From Nostoc mirabile CHAB5784 (GTDB lineage Bacteria > Cyanobacteriota > Cyanobacteriia > Cyanobacteriales > Nostocaceae), in assembly GCF_020829645.1 (NCBI RefSeq), contig NZ_JAIVFS010000035.1, positions 1-64,000 of the forward strand: 64,000 nucleotides of DNA, written 5' to 3'. Position 1 is the first letter of the stretch. Each line of letters begins with the position of its first letter. Shown here one piece after another: positions 19,437 to 27,349 of this stretch. The notes beneath the pieces are model-generated. The model worked only from the letters and a program-made list of their open reading frames with translations. It did not search any database and was not told the origin of the DNA. Both the position numbers and the translations under genes were made by a program.

Positions 19437-20090
19437 TTAATCCCAAATTTCGTGATATCCTTGCCTGAGAGCAAAATTCCGTAAACGAGGTAAGCATTCA
19501 CGTTTATAGAAATTAGGTGCAGTTGATGGGGGTAAGTTGAATTCCTTAGCAATGTTTTTCCAGGGAGTTTCTGGAGGCAGGCGTCGCAGGATCAATATTT
19601 GGCAAGTTACCTCAGGTCGTCCTTTAACATGAGTACTGGCTAAGTCATTGTCTGGATCTGTAAAAGCCCATTGGTAAGTCTCTTCCAAAATTGGTGGAAT
19701 ATCAGCTGCTGCTGGCAAACTTTCGATTGCTTCCGTTGTATTTTCAATTTCCAAGCTAGATATAAAAACAGTCTTAGCTTGAATTTGGGCTTCTCTAAAG
19801 CGAAAATCTTGCAGTCGCCACTTGAGACAATTGTCGAGCCAGGTGATCACACTACAACTCTCCGGGTTATACTGCTCTGGGTTCCGGCAAAAATATAACC
19901 AAGTTTGTTGCAGAGCATCATTATAATAAGCTGTGTTCTCTTTCCAGAGTTTGCCCGATTTCATTACGACTCTAACTATCTCACTAAGTTTTTGCCGCCG
20001 CATCAAACTTTTTGCTGGATACGAACAGGCTTGGGCAACGAGATGCTGGAGTTGTTGGTTTAGATTACTTACTGTGTGGACGTTTGTCAT
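19437..20090 (-). CDS. Sigma-70-like (ECF-type) regulator
   Basis: 217 residues; ATG 20090 has an AGGAG site eight bases upstream. The N-terminal half resembles sigma region 2 (LQQTWLYFCRNPEQYNPESC, then TWLDNCLKWRLQDFRFRE). The C-terminal half resembles region 4, with a helix-turn-helix around PWKNIAKEFNLPPSTAPNFY and RECLPRLRNFA. Relatives of this atypical cyanobacterial sigma-like group commonly precede DUF1822 and CHASE2 genes, as here. It is first in the operon. A promoter-recognition role is inferred from the fold; targets, perhaps including the nearby exoprotein genes, are unknown. Confidence 0.8.
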   Translation of the reverse strand: MTNVHTVSNLNQQLQHLVAQACSYPAKSLMRRQKLSEIVRVVMKSGKLWKENTAYYNDALQQTWLYFCRNPEQYNPESCSVITWLDNCLKWRLQDFRFREAQIQAKTVFISSLEIENTTEAIESLPAAADIPPILEETYQWAFTDPDNDLASTHVKGRPEVTCQILILRRLPPETPWKNIAKEFNLPPSTAPNFYKRECLPRLRNFALRQGYHEIWD

Positions 20091-20592
20091 AGAAAATCTC
20101 CTGGTGAAATACTTGCAGAAGTAGTCTAGAGATGCCTCTGACTGTTTAAATTTCTAATAAACGAATCCATAACTTAACGTTTAATACCTGTGTTATTAGA
20201 GCTTATTATCTAGTTATCAAACTCAAGTTCAAGTTTTTCGCAAAAATTCATAAAAAGTTTTATCACCAGTCTTTCATAGGGATTTGCCTTTTTTGCATGT
20301 AGCAATTAGCTTAAATTACGTGAATAATCTAAGTATATATAGGGGGCGTTAGAACGGAAACCATAGCGCAACAAAGTCTTCGGATGGTGCATTACAAAAC
20401 GCTTTTACATCCTACATGTATTTCAAAAATCAAATATCATTCCTATAGGACTAATCTGCCTATTGAATACATAATTTATAGGACTTACGCATTGACAAGA
20501 AATATTAAATATGGATCAAGGTTAAAAACTATATCTTTCGTAAGGGCACAGCATTGCTCATGCGTGTCAACTTAACGTAAAAGCCATGTCCC

Positions 20593-20680
20593 GCAAGGAA
20601 CTGAAGTTCCTTGCTAATAGCTTAAGTCATCTAAAGATGACTAAATAATCCGAAAAATTTTTAGTCTACTTCAGTAGACT
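20593..20680. repeat. Array of three short perfect hairpins
   Basis: Three stems of 7-9 bp with four-base loops: GCAAGGAAC-TGAA-GTTCCTTGC, AGTCATC-TAAA-GATGACT, and AGTCTAC-TTCA-GTAGACT. A similar pair (AAGGAC-TTTA-GTCCT, AAGCAC-TGAA-GTGCTT) lies at about 48954-48990. Function unknown. Confidence 0.6.
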
Positions 20681-20797
20681 TTAGCTATGAGCCGCTGAAA
20701 TTCATTTCTGGGCGGGCGTGGAAGCCAACAGATAAGCGATTTTTAGCTTAAGTTGATACCAATGAGCAAAGCTTAGCCCCTACAGGATGGTCTATTT

Positions 20798-20919
20798 AGG
20801 GACTTCCAAGAAATAAATTACCCAAATAAACGAACCACAGAGACACAGAGAACACAGAGGAATGAGGAGGAGAGAGCTTTTTCGTTAATTTTTGAGTATT
20901 TTTTTATTTGGAAGTCCCT
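20798..20919 (-). repeat. Family A terminal-inverted-repeat element (copy 1, inverted)
   Basis: 122 bp bounded by AGGGACTTCCAAGAAATAAA and TTTTTATTTGGAAGTCCCT. The body contains ACAGAGACACAGAGAACACA. It is the reverse complement of the copies at 35124-35234 and 54121-54243. Non-coding, MITE-like. Confidence 0.75.
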
Positions 20920-21034
20920 TATACCAATTCTGTATGAAGATGCGCTAAACCATATTTAAGTACAAGAAAGAAGAAAGAGAAACGAACCGCATAGACGCGG
21001 AGCGGCTTCCCGCAGGGTAGGACGCAAAGGACAC

Positions 21035-21064
21035 AAAGAAAGAAAGAAAGAAAGAAAGAAAGAA
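21035..21064. repeat. AAAG microsatellite
   Basis: About seven uninterrupted AAAG units, in DNA resembling a degenerate purine-rich dispersed repeat. Likely length-variable. Confidence 0.7.
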
Positions 21065-21087
21065 GTTAAAAGGGTTTGGCGCAGCCT

Positions 21088-21222
21088 CAATACGGTTCGG
21101 TTAAGGTGCATAGTCCTTAAAGATCCCCCTTAGTCCCCCTTAAAAAGGGGGAAATAGAGCCATTCTTAGCCCCCCTTTTTTAAGGGGGGTTGGGGGGATC
21201 GAGTCTTATCCGAACCGTATTG
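21088..21222. repeat. Terminal-inverted-repeat element with flanking direct repeats
   Basis: Ends CAATACGGTTCGGTTAAG and CTTATCCGAACCGTATTG match in inverted orientation apart from one or two bases. GGCGCAGCCTCA occurs on both sides (21078-21089 and 21223-21234), resembling a target-site duplication. The interior has a strong hairpin of CCCCCTT/AAGGGGG runs. The ends resemble those of the 11292-11454 element. Confidence 0.65.
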
Positions 21223-21556
21223 GGCGCAGCCTCACAAAGAAATGGTATTACGATCGCAGAATAATTAAGAAAAGCCTGAAAACTTCCTATTTTAGGTAAT
21301 GCACATCACGATGCATTTGTACAGTGCGTAACTCCTAATTTAGTTTTGTGTCACCTGTAAGTTAATTTTGGTTAAATATAAACTTTTGTAAAGCTACTAA
21401 ATTCCCGCGAAAATTTAAAATTTTGGAATGATGACACTACAGAGGCAAAAAGGAAGTGGCAGGAGAGAATTCAAAGTTTAATCCCAGGCAACACAACTTT
21501 GTCAAAGTCAAATCACATAATTATAAGAAGATTATTATGGCAGACAGGCTGGAAGC

Positions 21557-21675
21557 TATCATATCGTGTCCGGTTAAAGACTTATCATTAAGACCATACG
21601 GGGCAGGGGGAAAGAGGGGTTTCAAATTTTTGCACTGATGTGGTATCTGTAACTAATTAGACGGACATGATATCA
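21557..21675. repeat. Terminal-inverted-repeat element, family B (copy 3, short)
   Basis: Left end ATATCGTGTCCGGTTAAAG and right end AACTAATTAGACGGACATGA match the ends of the 11.1-kb and 15.8-kb copies. The interior is shorter and diverged. Confidence 0.55.
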
Positions 21676-22084
21676 GGTATAGTTCTCATCAATGGGACAG
21701 ATGATGAAAACTGGTCTTTCGATTATATTAAGGAGATGTCTAATGAGAATTGCTGGTTTGAGGAGCGTTTTATCGTCGTTTACGTTTTGAACCTGATTTA
21801 TTCCTATTTTTTTAAATTTTTCACCTTTAGATCCTGATTATTTCTTCTTTGATTAATTCTATACCTGATTTTATATAGAATATTTACCTGATTTTTTCCT
21901 CTTGTATTCTATTTGAATAAGATAGTTAATGTAAAGAGTGTTCACAGCAGAATTAAAAATACAGAATTCAGTAGTAAAACACTCTTTATACCTGGGTAAC
22001 ATACTTAGCTTGTGTACCTCACCAACTTGAAATCTGCTGTATTTTTAACTCCTGTCCGTGGGTTTAAGTCCCCCGGTTCAATAA

Positions 22085-22132
22085 AAATTTTGTTTTGTGT
22101 TGGGGTTAAATCCCCATTACAAAACAAAATTT
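22085..22132. repeat. Long palindrome upstream of the cluster
   Basis: Arms of about 20 bp (AAATTTTGTTTTGT then TGGGG, against its complement) with two mismatches around a TTAAA-type loop. No T-run follows, so it is not an obvious terminator. It lies about 290 bp before the first synthase gene. Confidence 0.55.
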
Positions 22133-22421
22133 ACGTTAGCGCAGCGTTAGCGAGTCCGCGAGCGTCATTACGAATTACGAATTACGAATTATTTAACGTT
22201 GGTTGTGAGCAAAAGTAATTTAAATGGGTTTGCGCCATAACACCAACTGCTTATATTCCTACCCAAGAGGTAGCTTACCAGTGAAAAATAAATATGAAAA
22301 TAAAAAAAGCTGAAATTTCCGTAAAACATGAATTAACCCTTGAATATTAATTAGAGCCAAATAAACCAGCAAGTTTATCAAAGTACATCAAAATAGTTCT
22401 TTAGGAAAAGAAATAAATTAT

Positions 22422-25400
22422 ATGGATGCTCAAAGTCAAGAGCAATTGCATAGTCAACTGCAACGGGTTCCAATTGCCATTATAGGTATGTCTGCTTTAT
22501 TTCCTCAAGCTAAAAACTTGCAGGAATATTGGGATAATATTATTGGCAAAGTCGATTGCATTACTGATATTCCCACTTCTCGCTGGAATATAGACGACTA
22601 CTACGACCCAGATCCTACATCTCCCGATAAAACCTACTGTAAGCGGGGTGGATTCATCCCAGACATCGATTTTAACCCTCTGGAATTTGGGCTGCCTCCA
22701 AATATTTTGGAAGTGACTGATATTGCCCAGTTACTATCATTGGTTGTGGCAAAAGCTGCGATGGAAGATGCTGGTTACGGGGAATCGAAAAACTTTAGTA
22801 GCGATATCCACGATAAGCTTCGCCAACGCACTGGCGTAGTCTTGGGTGTGATTGGGGGATGTATGCAATTAATCGTCCCTTTGACTACTCGATTGCAATA
22901 TCCTGTTTGGGAAAAAGTTCTCAAAAGCAGTGGAATGTCCGATCAAGATACGCAGAAAGTCATTGAGAAAATGAAGCTGGCTTATGTAGGTTGGGAAGAG
23001 AATTCCTTTCCGGGTTGGCTCGCCAATGTAGTTTCTGGACGGATTGCTAACCGCCTGGATTTGGGAGGAATGAACTGCGTAGTAGATGCAGCCTGTGCTA
23101 GTTCCCTAACCGCTCTGAAGATGTCTATCAGCGAGTTAATTGAGCGCCGATGCGACATGATGATCACCGGTGGGGTAGAGACTGATAACTCTATTTTCAA
23201 CTATATGTGTTTTGCTAAAACACCCGCTTCATCTAAAAAAGACTATTTGAATCCTTTCGATGCCGAGTCGGATGGGATGATGGTTGGTGAAGGTATTGGG
23301 ATGTTGGTGCTGAAACGCCTTGAGGATGCAGAGCGCGACGGCGATCGCATTTATGCAGTCATCAAAGGTATGGGTACTGGTAGTGATGGGAAATCTAAGA
23401 GCATTTACGCCCCTCATCCAGAAGGGCAAAGCAGGACATTACGCCGGGCCTATGAAGATGCAGGTTTTCCTCCCACGAGTATTGGCCTGATCGAAGCGCA
23501 TGGTACGGGAACCCCAGTTGGTGACTTATGCGAGTTTACAGCCTTAAATGAAGTTTTCAGTGAGAACAACCTTCAAAAAGAGCATATTGCACTAGGGAGT
23601 GTCAAATCTCAGATTGGACATACTAAAGCTGCTGCGGGTTCTGCGAGTCTGATTAAAGCGGTGCTGGCTCTATATCACAAGGTACTACCGCCCACTATTA
23701 ACGTTACTAATCCGAATCCTAAATTTGGAATTGACAACTCTCCGTTTTACCTAAACACAGAGGTTAGACCTTGGCTCCAACCGGATGCAGACACACCGAG
23801 ACGAGCTGGAGTAAGTTCATTTGGTTTTGGTGGCACAAATTATCATGTAGTTTTAGAAGAATATAAGAGCGAACAAAACTTTGCTTATCGTTTGCACAAC
23901 GCTCCCCAGTCAGTTCTACTTTGGGCTGATACTCCAGAGCAGTTGTTGGCTAAATGTGAGGATGCAAAGTTACAGTTAGAATCCGCCACTGGCAATCAAT
24001 ACTATAAAGAACTAATTAACTGCTCTAAATCTTCAGATATTCCTCTTGCTGCCGCCAGAGTGGGGTTTGTAGCTATATCCCTAGTAGAAGCTGGGGAATT
24101 ACTACAGATTGCGATTAAGCAGCTCCAAAAACAACCGCAAGCATCAACTTGGGAACATCCTCGTGGGGTTTACTACCGCAAGTTAGGTATGTCTCTTGAA
24201 GGTAAAGTGGTGGCTATGTTTCCAGGGCAGGGATCTCAATATTTGAATATGGGTAGTAAACTAGCCATAAACTTCCCTACTCTGCGCCAAGCCTACAAAT
24301 CTCTGGATGACCTCTTCATTCATAATGGTTTACAACCAGTTTCTCAAGTTGTTTTCCCTCATCCTACATTTGACAGCAATCAAAAAGATAGCCAGATTGA
24401 AGCTTTGCAACGGACTGAAAATGCTCAACCAGCGATCGGCGCTTTTAGTGCGGGTTTATACAAAATCCTCCAACAGGCTGGGTTCAAGGCAGATTTTGTT
24501 ATGGGGCATAGCTTTGGAGAATTAACGGCTCTCTGGGCTGCTGGGGTTTTGAGTGATGCAGACTACTTCTACCTAGTTAAAGCTAGGGGTCAAGCAATGA
24601 GTACCACAAAAAATGATGCTGATTGTGATGCTGGAAGTATGCTGGCTGTAAATGGAGAGATTCGGCAAATTCCCGAAATAATCAAGGGTTTATCCCATCT
24701 TAATGTTGCCAACTTTAATTCTCCAAATCAGGTTGTGCTATCGGGGGCAAAGCCAGAAATTGCTACCATCCAACAAATTCTGAGCAAACGCGGTTATTCT
24801 GTCACCCCACTACCCGTATCTGCGGCATTTCATACCCGTTTCGTCAGTCATGCGTGCCAACCCTTTGCCGAAGCGATTCAGGCGATCGCTTTCCACAGTC
24901 CAAAAATTCCCGTCTATTCCAATACCACTGGCAAAGCTTACTCAACTGAGCCTGAGAGCATTCAAAAAACCCTTGAAGGGCATCTTCTTCAGTCGGTACT
25001 GTTTGAACAAGAAATAGAGAATCTCTATGCTGCTGGTGGTTATTGCTTCGTGGAAATTGGCCCCAGACAAATCCTTACCAATTTTGTGAAAGCTACTCTT
25101 GGCGATCGCCCCCACCTAGCCATCGCCCTAAATCCCAGTCGGGAAAAAGATAGCGATCTCCAAATGCGGCAGGCAGTTATGCAACTACGTGTAGCTGGTT
25201 TACCCTTACAAAACCTTGATCCTTATCAGTTTGAGCCTCTATCTACCGAAGTTGCAAAAAATAATCGGCTGAATATAACTCTTAAGGGCAGTAACTATGT
25301 CAGTGAGAAAACAAAAACAGCTTTTGAAAAAGCATTGCAAGATGGTCACCAGACACAGCCAGAAGTAGTCAATCAACCTGAAACAGCTACTGCTGCTCAA

Positions 25401-26456
25401 TTTGTTTCACCGACAGATCCAACTGTCAATACAAATGTTTCCATCAATGTCACGCTACCAGAACCAACTGTCAACGCAGATGTTGCCTTTTTAGAACCTA
25501 TAACTGTTAACACAGATGTGATTTCAACCGACTTTATGTCTGCGACATCTGCACATCCGCTAACAGAGACTGCTAATACTTCAGATTTGTCTTTTATTGT
25601 TCCTTACATTGAGTCAAAAGAAATGATGCAACCTATTTCCCAATCCGCTCATAATAGCTTTCCTGTTGTAGGTACTTATTTAGAGAATGTTTTGATCCAG
25701 TTTTATAATCATCAGTCAGAAATTCTGCGGGTACATGACCAATACCTCAAGAGTCAAGCACAATCCTCTCAATCCTTTTTCCAACTGATGCAGGAACAAT
25801 ATCGTGTGCTATTAGGAAGTACTAATACCAACCGTCAGTGCATAGATTCAACTGTTGAAAAAACACTAACTAACGAGCTACAAGCTAATTTAGGTGCAAC
25901 TACCACAACACAAATTGCTGAACTACAGGCTACTCCTGTTGTTACTCAAGCACCAATATTAGAAACTCAACAACAGGTTCCGGCAAATACTTTGGCATTT
26001 ACGACACCAGTTGTCCAGCCACAGGTTACTTCTGTTGTTGAGCAGACACCTAAACTAGAAACTCCTGTTAATACTTTGGTATCTACCACACCAGTTGCCC
26101 AAGTACAAACTAATTCAATTAATCATCAGACTATTCCATTACCCGCTACGCAAGAAAATTCATCTATAGAAACAGAGTCTTATAATGCTTCTATAGTCGA
26201 GTCTTTGTTGAGTGTAATCAGTGATAAAACAGGTTATCCAGCAGAGATGTTAGAGGCAGAAATGCACTTAGAAGCAGATTTGGGAATTGATTCAATTAAA
26301 AGGGCCGAAATTATCGGTGCAATGCAGGATTTATTTCCTAATTTGCCCAAGTTGAGTCCAGAAGAACTAGGAGAACAGCGAACAATTGGCAAGATTAGTG
26401 CCTACTTGGGGACAAAGATAGCAGAGGCTAAAAAAAAATGCCTCAGCGTGGTCTGA
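22422..26456 (+). CDS. HglE/PfaA-like polyketide synthase, N-terminal part: KS-AT-ACP
   Basis: 1344 residues. The ketosynthase (~15-490) has Cys225 in DAACASS, His in EAHGTGTPVGD and KSQIGHTKAAAG. The acyltransferase (~590-910) has Ser697 in GHSFGELTAL and the malonyl-type AAFHTRF region. A ~270-residue Thr/Pro/Gln-rich linker is followed by an ACP (~1255-1335) with Ser1291 in LGIDSIKRAEI. The KS type and the IKRAEI carrier motif are those of PUFA-synthase PfaA and the heterocyst-glycolipid synthase HglE, which act iteratively. The frame ends after an A9 run (26430-26438); losing one A would join it to the next frame (SAWSDNQQPQ... to PLPVPDYW), so this is most likely the front of one larger synthase. 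Start ATG has an AGGA-like site. First gene of the cluster. Confidence 0.85.
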   Translation: MDAQSQEQLHSQLQRVPIAIIGMSALFPQAKNLQEYWDNIIGKVDCITDIPTSRWNIDDYYDPDPTSPDKTYCKRGGFIPDIDFNPLEFGLPPNILEVTDIAQLLSLVVAKAAMEDAGYGESKNFSSDIHDKLRQRTGVVLGVIGGCMQLIVPLTTRLQYPVWEKVLKSSGMSDQDTQKVIEKMKLAYVGWEENSFPGWLANVVSGRIANRLDLGGMNCVVDAACASSLTALKMSISELIERRCDMMITGGVETDNSIFNYMCFAKTPASSKKDYLNPFDAESDGMMVGEGIGMLVLKRLEDAERDGDRIYAVIKGMGTGSDGKSKSIYAPHPEGQSRTLRRAYEDAGFPPTSIGLIEAHGTGTPVGDLCEFTALNEVFSENNLQKEHIALGSVKSQIGHTKAAAGSASLIKAVLALYHKVLPPTINVTNPNPKFGIDNSPFYLNTEVRPWLQPDADTPRRAGVSSFGFGGTNYHVVLEEYKSEQNFAYRLHNAPQSVLLWADTPEQLLAKCEDAKLQLESATGNQYYKELINCSKSSDIPLAAARVGFVAISLVEAGELLQIAIKQLQKQPQASTWEHPRGVYYRKLGMSLEGKVVAMFPGQGSQYLNMGSKLAINFPTLRQAYKSLDDLFIHNGLQPVSQVVFPHPTFDSNQKDSQIEALQRTENAQPAIGAFSAGLYKILQQAGFKADFVMGHSFGELTALWAAGVLSDADYFYLVKARGQAMSTTKNDADCDAGSMLAVNGEIRQIPEIIKGLSHLNVANFNSPNQVVLSGAKPEIATIQQILSKRGYSVTPLPVSAAFHTRFVSHACQPFAEAIQAIAFHSPKIPVYSNTTGKAYSTEPESIQKTLEGHLLQSVLFEQEIENLYAAGGYCFVEIGPRQILTNFVKATLGDRPHLAIALNPSREKDSDLQMRQAVMQLRVAGLPLQNLDPYQFEPLSTEVAKNNRLNITLKGSNYVSEKTKTAFEKALQDGHQTQPEVVNQPETATAAQFVSPTDPTVNTNVSINVTLPEPTVNADVAFLEPITVNTDVISTDFMSATSAHPLTETANTSDLSFIVPYIESKEMMQPISQSAHNSFPVVGTYLENVLIQFYNHQSEILRVHDQYLKSQAQSSQSFFQLMQEQYRVLLGSTNTNRQCIDSTVEKTLTNELQANLGATTTTQIAELQATPVVTQAPILETQQQVPANTLAFTTPVVQPQVTSVVEQTPKLETPVNTLVSTTPVAQVQTNSINHQTIPLPATQENSSIETESYNASIVESLLSVISDKTGYPAEMLEAEMHLEADLGIDSIKRAEIIGAMQDLFPNLPKLSPEELGEQRTIGKISAYLGTKIAEAKKKCLSVV
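26430..26438 (+). other. A9 run at the HglE-like frame junction
   Basis: Nine consecutive A follow GAGGCT. With nine, the frame reads KKKCLSVV and stops at 26454-26456. With eight, translation continues through NASAWSDNQQPQINHRIRR into the KR region. It may be an ordinary mutation, a sequencing error, or a site of polymerase slippage; the sequence cannot tell which. Confidence 0.7.
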
Positions 26457-26508
26457 TAACCAGCAACCTCAAATAAATCACCGCATTCGGCGCTGTCTGG
26501 TCAAACTT

Positions 26509-27195
26509 ATGCCTCTACCTGTACCTGATTACTGGCAATTTACCCTACCAGAGTTTCATACTTGTTTACTTACAGATGACGGTTCCCTCACCACCAATAA
26601 ATTAGCTAAACTATTGAGCGAGGAAGGCTGGCAAGTAGTTGTTCTTAGCTTTCCTCAATCTATGGTGATGGAGCGTCCACCTCTACCCCAAGGAGTGAAT
26701 CGCGTCGAACTTGCAAATTTTAATGAAGAACATCTGCAACAGCAACTGGCAATCATCTCAGAGACTTATGGTTTGATTGGAGCTTTCATCCATCTACATC
26801 CCGAACATAAGGTATGTGATTCTAAATCTGAAAAGTCCATCCTCAAGAGTGTATTTATTTTAGCAAAGCACTTAAAGCGATCGCTCAATCAAGTAGCACA
26901 AACAGGACGTAGTTGTTTCCTCACTGTTGCTCGTCTTGATGGTGAGTTTGGACTAGGGGCAACAATTGACTTCAGCGCCATTAGTGGCGGTCTGTTCGGT
27001 CTTACAAAAACTCTCAATCTGGAGTGGGAAGGAGTGTTTTGCCGAGCAATCGACCTGAGTCCCGAATTAAATGCAGAAGCTTCAGCAAACTTGATTATGG
27101 CTGAACTGCACGATCCTAATTCCCTAATTTTGGAAGTTGCATATAACTCTCAGGGAAGAGTAACTTTAGCATCCGAAACAGCATCTATCGCTTAG
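26509..27195 (+). CDS. HglE-like synthase, middle part: KR structural subdomain
   Basis: 228 residues beginning PLPVPDYWQFTLPE. It matches the inactive N-terminal half of the PfaA/HglE ketoreductase region: a degenerate Rossmann fold with LLSEEGWQVVVLSFP, LIGAFIHLHPEH, ISGGLFGLTKTLNLEWEGV and CRAIDLSPEL. It has no catalytic residues of its own. The frame is open upstream to the A9 run at 26430-26438, one base out of phase with the KS-AT-ACP frame, so this is probably the same gene after a frameshift. It ends at TAG before a small insertion-like stretch. As a separate protein it would need to associate with the next product to complete the KR fold. Confidence 0.7.
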   Translation: MPLPVPDYWQFTLPEFHTCLLTDDGSLTTNKLAKLLSEEGWQVVVLSFPQSMVMERPPLPQGVNRVELANFNEEHLQQQLAIISETYGLIGAFIHLHPEHKVCDSKSEKSILKSVFILAKHLKRSLNQVAQTGRSCFLTVARLDGEFGLGATIDFSAISGGLFGLTKTLNLEWEGVFCRAIDLSPELNAEASANLIMAELHDPNSLILEVAYNSQGRVTLASETASIA

Positions 27196-27349
27196 TAATC
27201 CACAGGTATAACTTAGAGCAGTTTTACAGCAGATTAAAAGCTGGGTTTCTTGAAGGTTATACATAACACATAACAAAGGTTAAACCACAGAAACCCACTT
27301 TGTTTAAGCTCATCTCAATCCCTGTGTTGGCGCACTAAAAATAAGTAAA
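27196..27349. repeat. Small insertion-like stretch splitting the KR region
   Basis: 154 bp between the structural and catalytic KR halves, which are continuous in related synthases. It contains an imperfect inverted pair, TTAAAAGCTGGGTTTCTTGA near 27235-27255 and CAGAAACCCACTTTGTTTAA near 27287-27306, typical of a small mobile hairpin. It carries several stops in all forward frames. Confidence 0.55.

Larger units (their letters stand above)
20091..22421. other. 2.3-kb non-coding repeat region upstream of the biosynthetic cluster
   Basis: No credible gene. It holds a triple-hairpin array (20593-20680), a family A element (20798-20919), an AAAG microsatellite (21035-21064), a family C-like element with flanking 12-bp direct repeats (21088-21222), and a family B element (21557-21675). 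A hairpin with arms AGAGTGTT/AACACTCT lies near 21937-21986, and a long palindrome at 22085-22132. A tandem ATTACGA/ATTACGAATT tract follows near 22167-22190. The divergent promoters for the sigma operon and the cluster must lie at its edges, but I could not place -10/-35 boxes. Confidence 0.65.

Noticed and set aside
21035..21064. Possible CRISPR-type repeat
   Set aside because: Units are 4-bp AAAG without spacers; a plain microsatellite.
21456..21638. 60-residue frame upstream of the cluster
   Set aside because: It runs into a family B repeat end and has no coding signature.
22030..22135. tRNA-like look of GGTTCAATAAAAATTTTG with nearby stems
   Set aside because: No acceptor, D or anticodon arms could be assembled; the stems are a simple palindromic repeat.
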